Below are positions 1 to 5,502 of a stretch of 5,502 nucleotides of DNA, piece after piece. The stretch covers positions 1 to 5,502 of the forward strand of contig CAXRGH010000052.1 of assembly GCA_964230195.1 (NCBI GenBank), read 5' to 3'. The stretch comes from CAXRGH01 sp964230195 (GTDB lineage Bacteria > Pseudomonadota > Gammaproteobacteria > Enterobacterales > Alteromonadaceae). The notes under the pieces are model-generated. The model saw only the letters and a program-made list of their open reading frames with translations, did not search any database and was not told the DNA's origin. A program made the translations under genes and the position numbers. The stretch's first letter is position 1; each line of letters begins with the position of its first letter.

Positions 1-1
1 T

Positions 2-373
2 ATTCCGATGCTTTCTATCATTGAGTCCATTCAAATGAAGCCAGAAGACATCAACAAAGTCGGTGATACAGGGGTGTCTTTTAAATGGCGAGGAAACTTC
101 ATCCCCATCGTTCACCTTGCTGATATTTTTGAATGTCCACCAAGCCAAGAAACCGGGCCAAAACAAAACCTTATTGTTGTTGTAGAAAGCGACGGAAAGC
201 ATTGTGGGATTGTGGTTGATGAGCTCACGAACCACCAGCAGGTTGTAGTGAAATCATTGGAAGCAAACTATGCGAAAGTCGAAGAGCTATCCGGTGCCAC
301 AATACTGGGAGATGGTTCGGTTGCGCTCATTATTGACGTAGGCGCGCTTATTTCTCGGGTGAGGATGCACTGA
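2..373 (+). CDS. cheA: Chemotaxis histidine kinase CheA, C-terminal part (P5 regulatory domain), 5' end outside window
   Basis: The frame is open from the left edge to TGA at 371-373 and gives the last 123 residues of a CheA. It begins in the conserved IPMLSIIESI segment and continues through FKWRGNFIPIVHL, GKHCGIVVDEL and QQVVVKSLE to SGATILGDGSVALIIDV near the end. This is the usual C-terminal half of the CheW-like P5 domain, through which CheA docks on CheW and receptor tips in the cytoplasmic array. The phosphotransfer, dimerisation and ATPase domains lie upstream and cannot be judged. ATG codons at 8 and later are internal methionines, not starts. The stop is followed after one base by the cheW start (TGATATG), so the two are very likely co-transcribed and translationally coupled. 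Within CheA the family assignment is firm; which chemosensory class it serves is inferred from the Aer2-like receptor downstream. Confidence 0.96.
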   Translation: MPMLSIIESIQMKPEDINKVGDTGVSFKWRGNFIPIVHLADIFECPPSQETGPKQNLIVVVESDGKHCGIVVDELTNHQQVVVKSLEANYAKVEELSGATILGDGSVALIIDVGALISRVRMH

Positions 374-374
374 T

Positions 375-893
375 ATGACAACAGAGAATCAGATTGATAT
401 AGAAGACTCGTTACCAGAAACACTGGCAACCCTTGATGACAATCAAAAAGCAGAATGGCTGAGTTTTAAGGTGGCGGAATTAGACTACGCTGTCGATATA
501 CTCAAAGTCAGAGAAATTAGAACGTGGGAACAATGCACTAGGATCCCATACGCCCCCGGATATGTAGCAGGATTAATCAACCTTCGGGGCGCGATTGTAC
601 CTATCATTGACCTGCGCAAACGACTGGGCATGTCGTCAAAGTCTTATGATGCCGAAACCGTTATTTTGATTATGGATGTTGAGTTAATGGAAGGCCACAA
701 AACCATCGGTATTGTGGTGGATGCCATTTCCGAAGTAGTCGAAACCGACAGCAACAATAGTCAATTTAACCCTGAGTTTGATTTAGCCATTGAAAAGCGT
801 TTTGTTTCCGGCATTGCCGATGACGGAACCAACATGGTTATTTTACTCAATGTAGATACTTTACTGGATTTGGAAATCCCGAAAGCCAGCTAA
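375..893 (+). CDS. cheW: CheW-type coupling protein (first copy)
   Basis: This is a 172-residue adaptor that links receptor tips to the CheA P5 domain in the cytoplasm. The CheW fold spans about residues 27-167: WLSFKVAELDYAVDILKVREI, then GLINLRGAIVPIIDLR (67-81) with the conserved Arg71-Gly72, IGIVVD (111-116), FVSGIA (143-148) and the closing strand MVILLNVDTLL (154-164). The Asn-Leu-Arg-Gly signature is intact, so it looks like a functional coupling protein. Residues 1-26 form an acidic, Gln/Asp-rich extension. The start is supported by GGTGAGG at 358-364, ten bases before the ATG and inside the end of cheA, and by the one-base gap to cheA. It is the more canonical of the two CheW proteins here. 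Confidence 0.95.
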   Translation: MTTENQIDIEDSLPETLATLDDNQKAEWLSFKVAELDYAVDILKVREIRTWEQCTRIPYAPGYVAGLINLRGAIVPIIDLRKRLGMSSKSYDAETVILIMDVELMEGHKTIGIVVDAISEVVETDSNNSQFNPEFDLAIEKRFVSGIADDGTNMVILLNVDTLLDLEIPKAS

Positions 894-902
894 CCAAAAA
901 CT

Positions 903-908
903 TATAAT
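903..908 (+). promoter_or_regulatory. Possible -10 element (TATAAT) ahead of the receptor gene
   Basis: A perfect TATAAT lies in the 51-base gap between cheW and the receptor, about 37 bases before the preferred start at 945. No convincing -35 hexamer sits 15-19 bases upstream, and no extended -10 TG is present. The nearest TTGGAA (870-875) is 27 bases away, which is too far. It could be a weak internal promoter raising receptor expression relative to cheA/cheW, or simply an AT-rich chance match. Confidence 0.2.
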
Positions 909-931
909 TCAACTAGCTCAACGAAGATAAT

Positions 932-937
932 GAGGAA
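932..937 (+). promoter_or_regulatory. Ribosome binding site GAGGAA that decides the receptor start
   Basis: GAGGAA is a strong Shine-Dalgarno core placed seven bases before ATG 945. It overlaps the upstream in-frame ATG at 930, which itself has only a poor upstream site (ACGAAGATA). The receptor is therefore best started at 945, giving MVATVLIALA at the edge of the first membrane helix, rather than at 930. Confidence 0.8.
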
Positions 938-944
938 CACAACG

Positions 945-3900
945 ATGGTCGCAACAGTCCTAATTGCACTTGCCTTTCTCATCAATATTGCGATCGCTTG
1001 GAGTACCAGTTCAAGCTCTCAAGTGCCAATAGTGGTTATGGTTGTATCACTGATAGGCGTTATCATTGCAGTATGGCAAAGTCAGTCAAGCAAAACTGGG
1101 ATCCAATCTCAGCTTAAAAATCTAAACCAACAGCTTCGTTCTGCTGTCAGCACTATTCAATCGGGAGATTTAAAAGAGGCCACTGCAGGTCAAGCCGAAC
1201 TGACAGATGAAGATTTAGTTGAAACACGACGCTCTTTCGAAGATTTGCTCAGTTCGGTTAAAGCCACGATTACAGAGCAAAACGATATTACCGACACTGT
1301 GAGAAAAGAATTAATCACTTCTAAAGTTGCCGTACAAAAAGCCAATACGCATTTAATGTTTGCGGACGTGGATTACAACATCGTATACCTCAACGATAGC
1401 TTGTATAAGATGCTTCAAATTCATGAACACGAATTAGCTTCTCACTTCTCCGGATTTAATCTACGTACTTTGGTTGGGACTAATATCGATGTTTTCCATA
1501 AAGATCCAAGCCACCAACGTCGCGTACTCAGCACGTTAAACACAGAATACCAATCTGAAATTAACGTTGGAAAACTGACGTTTGGTTTAACCATCAACCC
1601 TGTGTTCACAGACGAAGGGGAACGTATTGGAACAGTTGTTGAGTGGAACGACTTATCCGATAGAGCTGAAGCCGAAAAGCTCAAGCAAGAAAACCTGCGT
1701 ATCAGCACGGCTATTGGTGCGGTAACAACTAACGTGATGCTCGCGGATGCGGACTACAACATTGTTTACATGAACGATACTTTATCTCGACTCATGGAAC
1801 AAAATGAAGGTAAGTTTGCAGAGGTATTCGCCGGATTTAACGCGAAAAAGCTAATTGGTACCAACATCGATGTATTCCACAAAGATCCTTCTCATCAGCG
1901 CCGAATTTTGGATAGCCTGAAAGCGACTTATCAATCAGAAGTTGCCGTTAAAGACCTGACATTTGGTTTGGTCATCAACCCAATCATTGGTGATGAAGGC
2001 GAGCGACTCGGTACCGTTGTTGAGTGGAGTGATTTAACGTTACTGAAGCAGCAACAAGAACAAGAGCAAGTCAATGCACGCATGAAAGTTGCGCTTGATA
2101 ACGTGAGTACCAACGTGATGCTTGCCGACCCGAATTACCACGTTCTTTACTTGAACGACAGCCTTCACAAGATGATGAAGAAGAATGTCGAGAAGTTTAA
2201 AACGATTCGCTCTGATTTCGATCCAGATGCGCTCGTGGGCAAAAACATCGATATTTTCCATAAGTCACCAAGCCACCAGCGTCAGCTACTGGATAACCTC
2301 ACGCAAACATACAGCACAGAGATTGACCTTGAAGGACTGCATCTGCGATTAACGGCTAACCCTGTTGTAGATTCAAGTGGCGAGCGTTTAGGCACGACTC
2401 TTGAGTGGGAAGACATTACTCACATTAAAGAGCAGGCGAAATTAGCACAAGAAAATGCGCGTATTAAAGTTGCCCTCGATGGCGTAACCACTAATGTCAT
2501 GGTGGCAGATAGAGGTAACAACATCGTTTACATTAATAACTCTGTGTTGAGTATGTTACGTAACGCTGCAAGTGACATCCGTAAAGATTTACCGCATTTT
2601 GACCCGGATGCTTTACTGGGCAAAAATATCGATATCTTCCACAAAAATCCAGAGCACCAGCGCTCAATGTTAGAGCGTTTAGAAAGCCCATACACCGCTA
2701 AAATCGCAGTGGGTGGTCGCCATTTCAACCTCATCGCAACCCCCGTTAAAGATGAATCAGGCGAGCGTTTAGGCACCGTGGTTGAGTGGAGCGATATCAC
2801 TGCTCAAATTAATATTGAAGGCGAGGTAGAGCGCTTAGTACAAGATGTCAGCGAAGGTCGTTTAGGCGCACTTATCAGTACAAATGACAAAGAGGGCTTC
2901 TTCTTAAATATTTCTGAAGGCCTGAATAACCTTTCTCAAACCGTTAACGCTTTCGTGCGAGATATTAGCGCCACGGTGCAAAAATTGGCAGAAGGTGAAT
3001 TAACATCGAAAATTGAAAATCAATACAAAGGCAACTTTGGCGATGTCTCGTTAGCCTTGAATGACACCATCGATAAATTGAACGAAGTATTGGGTAACGT
3101 GAAACGAGCCACTGACTCAATCCGTTCATCGAACCACGAAATCTCAATTGGTAACGATCAGCTATCGACACGTACCGAAAAGCAAGCCTCTAACCTTGAA
3201 GAAACCGCTGCAAGTTTAGAGCAACTTACCAGCAATGTGCGTAATACCGCAGACAACGCCACAACAGCCGATAAAGCCGCCAATAGCGCCAAAGAACAAG
3301 CAAGCTTAGGTGAATCGATTGTATCCGATGCGGTGCAATCAATGGCAGCCATCACGGAAAGCTCCAATAAGATTGTTGAAATCATAAGTGTTATTGATGA
3401 CATTGCCTTCCAAACTAACTTACTTGCCTTGAACGCCTCGGTAGAAGCAGCTCGAGCCGGTGAGCAGGGCAGAGGATTCGCGGTCGTTGCAAACGAAGTA
3501 CGAAACTTGGCGCAACGTTCAGCGGTTTCAGCAAAAGAGATTAAAGAACTGATTGATGTCAGCTCAACACGTGTCAGCACAGGTAGTGATCAGGTGAACA
3601 AGTGTGGTGAGGCACTGAAAGACATTCTGAATCATGTTGATGACCTCACTATGCTCATTTCCGACATTGCAAACTCAACCAACGAGCAAGCTGCCGGTAT
3701 CGGGCAAGTGAACCAAGCTGTTGCTGAACTAGATGATATTACACAGCAAAATGCAGCCTTGGCTGAAGAAGCGTCTTCTGCGAGTCAATCATCAGTTCAA
3801 CAAGCTGATGAAATGGTCGACATTGTGAGCTTCTTTAGAACGGATGAAGGCAATGGCTTTCAACCTGTTCCAAGAAAGCCGCAACCAGTTGAACGTCCGA

Positions 3901-4007
3901 GAATGTCTGCGCCACGCGCTCCAGCTCCCTCGATGACACCGCGCTCTGTTGCGTCTGACTTCTCAGCATCTACAGACGATTCAGATGATGATTGGCAAGA
4001 ATTCTAG
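945..4007 (+). CDS. Membrane-anchored Aer2-like methyl-accepting receptor with four tandem putative heme-PAS domains
   Basis: This is a 1020-residue chemoreceptor (numbered from ATG 945). Membrane helices lie at about 2-19 and 27-44, joined by a seven-residue loop, so sensing must be cytoplasmic. A HAMP-like linker (about 50-112, GDL at 74-76) follows. Four PAS units occupy 126-252, 253-379, 380-506 and 507-633. Each has an FHK His (185, 312, 439, 566) and an EW Trp (234, 361, 488, 615), always 49 apart; in Aer2-type PAS domains these positions bind heme and stabilise O2 (family knowledge, from memory). Two HAMP-like units (about 628-670 and 674-717) lead into the signalling hairpin, with its tip around 820-850 (AFQTNLLALNASVEAARAGE). 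From tip to QQNAAL the C-terminal helix aligns without gaps to my recollection of E. coli Tsr, suggesting the 36-heptad class. Methylation-type sites include E753 and Q760; the position matching the first Tsr site is Lys746. A Pro-rich tail ends in DWQEF, a CheR-tethering pentapeptide. Receptor and PAS calls are firm; heme and O2 are inferred. Confidence 0.93.
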   Translation: MVATVLIALAFLINIAIAWSTSSSSQVPIVVMVVSLIGVIIAVWQSQSSKTGIQSQLKNLNQQLRSAVSTIQSGDLKEATAGQAELTDEDLVETRRSFEDLLSSVKATITEQNDITDTVRKELITSKVAVQKANTHLMFADVDYNIVYLNDSLYKMLQIHEHELASHFSGFNLRTLVGTNIDVFHKDPSHQRRVLSTLNTEYQSEINVGKLTFGLTINPVFTDEGERIGTVVEWNDLSDRAEAEKLKQENLRISTAIGAVTTNVMLADADYNIVYMNDTLSRLMEQNEGKFAEVFAGFNAKKLIGTNIDVFHKDPSHQRRILDSLKATYQSEVAVKDLTFGLVINPIIGDEGERLGTVVEWSDLTLLKQQQEQEQVNARMKVALDNVSTNVMLADPNYHVLYLNDSLHKMMKKNVEKFKTIRSDFDPDALVGKNIDIFHKSPSHQRQLLDNLTQTYSTEIDLEGLHLRLTANPVVDSSGERLGTTLEWEDITHIKEQAKLAQENARIKVALDGVTTNVMVADRGNNIVYINNSVLSMLRNAASDIRKDLPHFDPDALLGKNIDIFHKNPEHQRSMLERLESPYTAKIAVGGRHFNLIATPVKDESGERLGTVVEWSDITAQINIEGEVERLVQDVSEGRLGALISTNDKEGFFLNISEGLNNLSQTVNAFVRDISATVQKLAEGELTSKIENQYKGNFGDVSLALNDTIDKLNEVLGNVKRATDSIRSSNHEISIGNDQLSTRTEKQASNLEETAASLEQLTSNVRNTADNATTADKAANSAKEQASLGESIVSDAVQSMAAITESSNKIVEIISVIDDIAFQTNLLALNASVEAARAGEQGRGFAVVANEVRNLAQRSAVSAKEIKELIDVSSTRVSTGSDQVNKCGEALKDILNHVDDLTMLISDIANSTNEQAAGIGQVNQAVAELDDITQQNAALAEEASSASQSSVQQADEMVDIVSFFRTDEGNGFQPVPRKPQPVERPRMSAPRAPAPSMTPRSVASDFSASTDDSDDDWQEF
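948..1076 (+). other. Transmembrane hairpin of the receptor
   Basis: Two hydrophobic stretches of about 18 residues (948-1001 and 1023-1076) flank the short polar loop STSSSSQ. Because the signalling domain must be cytoplasmic, the expected topology is N-in, loop out, C-in. There is no periplasmic ligand domain, so the segment serves as an anchor. P. aeruginosa Aer2, as I recall it, is soluble, so the hairpin is a difference from that relative. Confidence 0.85.
1320..2843 (+). repeat. Four tandem PAS-coding units, period exactly 381 bases (127 residues)
   Basis: The units are 1320-1700, 1701-2081, 2082-2462 and 2463-2843. The His of FHK and the Trp of EW recur every 127 residues with no insertion or deletion between these landmarks. 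Counting by hand, units 1 and 2 share about 68 of 127 residues and units 3 and 4 about 58 of 127. Units 1/2 share GTNIDVFHKDPSHQRR, while units 3/4 share FDPDAL plus GKNIDIFHK, suggesting two sister pairs. Unit 1 departs most at its start (NTHLMFAD where the others have T-NVM-AD). The DNA is well diverged at synonymous sites, so this is an old protein-level repeat, not a fresh duplication. Confidence 0.95.
3990..4004 (+). other. C-terminal pentapeptide DWQEF, predicted CheR/CheB tether
   Basis: The receptor ends in Asp-Trp-Gln-Glu-Phe, matching the x-aromatic-x-x-aromatic pattern of NWETF (Tsr/Tar) and GWEEF (P. aeruginosa McpB/Aer2). It follows a flexible Pro/Arg-rich and then Ser/Asp-rich tail (about residues 966-1015). 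Such tails tether the methyltransferase CheR near the methylation helices. The match is by pattern; binding is inferred. Confidence 0.8.
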
Positions 4008-4025
4008 AGTGGTAATCTAAATCCC

Positions 4026-4517
4026 ATGAACAACAATGAACTTCAGCTACTTTGTATTACGTTAGATGACGATCAGTACGGGTTAGACATTACCAAGGTT
4101 CAGGAAATCAGAGCATTAGGCAAGCACCGCAGCTTGCCTAATATGCCTAACCACTGCGTAGGTGTGATTGACTTTAGAAATACGATGGTACCCGTCATTG
4201 ATCTGCGTGAGATGTTTGGCTACCAACATGGTGGCATCTCTGAGCAAACCGTCATTGTCGTATTACTAGTGGAGTACAACCATAAAGAAATGCTTATAGG
4301 CATTGTTGTGGATTCCGTTTCCGACGTAATTGCTGTTGAAAAGAGTCAACTCAAAGCCTCTCCAACCATTGGCGCAAAAGTTGATACTAGCTTTATCAAA
4401 GGCATGTTTAAGCACGGAGAAAGCATTGTTGTTGTTCTAACGCTAGAACCTATTTTGGAAGTGGATACGTTGGCGGGATTACAGAGCATCGTTAACACAG
4501 AGAGTTCATCGGTTTAA
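4026..4517 (+). CDS. cheW: CheW-type coupling protein (second, divergent copy)
   Basis: This is a 163-residue single-domain CheW. It shows LCITLDDDQYGLDITKVQEI at residues 9-28, GVIDFRNTMVPVIDLR (46-61), IGIVVDSVSDVI (91-102), FIKGMF (123-128) and the closing strand IVVVLTLEPIL (134-144). Arg51 of the coupling signature is kept, but the usual Asn-Leu-Arg-Gly reads Asp-Phe-Arg-Asn, so the glycine after the key Arg is replaced by Asn52. It also lacks the acidic N-terminal extension of the first CheW. It may therefore prefer a different partner or array position. The gene lies 18 bases after the receptor stop and has no clear Shine-Dalgarno sequence, so its translation may depend on coupling. 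Two bases separate it from the ATPase gene downstream. CheW family is firm; specialisation is inference. Confidence 0.93.
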   Translation: MNNNELQLLCITLDDDQYGLDITKVQEIRALGKHRSLPNMPNHCVGVIDFRNTMVPVIDLREMFGYQHGGISEQTVIVVLLVEYNHKEMLIGIVVDSVSDVIAVEKSQLKASPTIGAKVDTSFIKGMFKHGESIVVVLTLEPILEVDTLAGLQSIVNTESSSV

Positions 4518-5257
4518 GCATGCGGATTATCGCTTGTGTTAATCAAAAGGGTGGCGTTGGCAAAACCACAGTTTGCGCCAACCTTGCCTATGCTATATCC
4601 ATGCAAGGATACAAAGTCCTTATCATCGATATGGACCCCCAAGGTCATTTGGGACAGAGCTTTGGTTTTTTCCAAAATAACCGTCCAGGGGTAGATGCGA
4701 TTCTAACGCGAGAAAAATCTTTTTCCGAAGTCACAATTACACTTTCGGAAACGCTTAGCTTCGTGCCTGCGGGCATAGGCTTACAAAAATTAGAGTCGAC
4801 CCCAAAGGGTAAAGGACGAGGCTTACTGTTAAAAAAAGCGGTACAACAGCAAATCAGTGACTATGATTTTATCTTGATTGATTGCCCTCCTTCATCAGGC
4901 TTTCTTGTTGTCAATGCGTTAGCGGTTTCGAATGAGTTAGTCATTCCCGTTACCGCAGACTATTTCGGAATGTCAGGGTTGTCTTTGCTGTTATCCACCG
5001 TTCATAACTTTGAACGTGTTTTAGGAAAGTACAAACGCAAATGGTTTGTTGTAAGTCGAATGCAAAAGCGACGACTCAGCCAAGATGTGCTGTCTAAATT
5101 AACGCATTATTTTGGTGATGATCTCGTGCCGACTCATATTGCAGAAAGGGCCATTTTGGCCGAATGCCCTAGCTATGGAAAACCGATTTTGGCTTATGCA
5201 CCTACGAGTAGCTCAAGCAAAGAATTTACAGCGCTCGCTGGGCACATAATTCATCAT

Positions 5258-5263
5258 GAGGAA
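5258..5263 (+). promoter_or_regulatory. Ribosome binding site GAGGAA for the acidic protein, inside the ATPase gene
   Basis: GAGGAA sits seven bases before ATG 5271, in the coding sequence of the upstream ATPase gene. An in-frame ATG at 5256 overlaps this site and has no good site of its own, so 5271 is the preferred start. The arrangement duplicates the one at the receptor start. Confidence 0.75.
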
Positions 5264-5270
5264 CAGATTA

Positions 5271-5502
<232 letters not shown>

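Noticed and set aside
8..373. A free-standing CheW-like protein starting at ATG 8
   Set aside because: The frame is open to the window edge and the ATG lies within the conserved IPMLSIIESI segment of CheA P5, so it is the end of cheA.
894..944. Possible transcription terminator between cheW and the receptor gene
   Set aside because: No GC-rich inverted repeat followed by a T-run is seen; the gap is AT-rich and the next gene belongs to the same operon.
2049..2081. Gln/Glu-rich run between PAS 2 and PAS 3 as a relative of the downstream CAGGAG repeat
   Set aside because: It uses mixed codons (CAG, CAA, GAA, GAG), falls within the helical linker of a unit of normal length, and is not a tandem DNA repeat.
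1442..2800. Several antisense open frames of 60-90 codons across the PAS repeats
   Set aside because: They recur at similar places in each repeat unit because they mirror the coding frame of the PAS units; they have no family resemblance or supported ribosome sites.
2965..3580. Antisense open frames opposite the receptor signalling domain, the longest of 140 codons
   Set aside because: They lie opposite a highly conserved coiled-coil coding region and read as low-information Ser/Leu/Ala-rich shadow proteins.

Overview
The window is a stretch of a chemosensory (chemotaxis-type) operon, all on the + strand, with no gap longer than about 51 bases. Base composition (mid-40s % G+C by eye), codon use and the style of the Che proteins suggest a marine gammaproteobacterium, Vibrionaceae-like; that is inference, since no marker gene is present.

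Order from left to right: the C-terminal end of a CheA histidine kinase (2-373, cut by the window edge); a CheW coupling protein (375-893, one base after the cheA stop); a large membrane-anchored receptor (945-4007); a second, divergent CheW (4026-4517); a ParA/MinD-type ATPase of the chemosensory-array-positioning kind (4520-5314); and the start of an unrecognised acidic protein (from 5271, overlapping the ATPase gene by 44 bases) that runs into a perfect CAGGAG hexamer repeat, read as (Gln-Glu)n, where the window ends.

The receptor is the centrepiece. Its layout is: two N-terminal membrane helices with almost no periplasmic loop, a HAMP-like segment, four tandem PAS units each exactly 127 residues long, two tandem HAMP-like units, a Tsr-length (36-heptad-like) signalling hairpin, a proline-rich tail and a C-terminal DWQEF pentapeptide. 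Each PAS unit carries an FHK...HQR motif and an EW motif with the His and Trp exactly 49 residues apart. As I recall the Pseudomonas aeruginosa Aer2 (McpB) literature, this is the spacing of its heme-ligating His and O2-stabilising Trp. I therefore read the protein as an Aer2-like O2/gas receptor with up to four heme-PAS modules.

Together the genes encode the kinase, two adaptors and the receptor of one signalling array, plus an ATPase that probably positions or segregates that array and a partner protein with a length-variable linker. The DWQEF tail predicts a cognate CheR methyltransferase, probably with CheB/CheD and a response regulator, encoded outside the window. The most unusual points are the exact four-fold heme-PAS repeat, the ParA gene inside an Aer2-type operon, and the hexamer microsatellite within a coding region.
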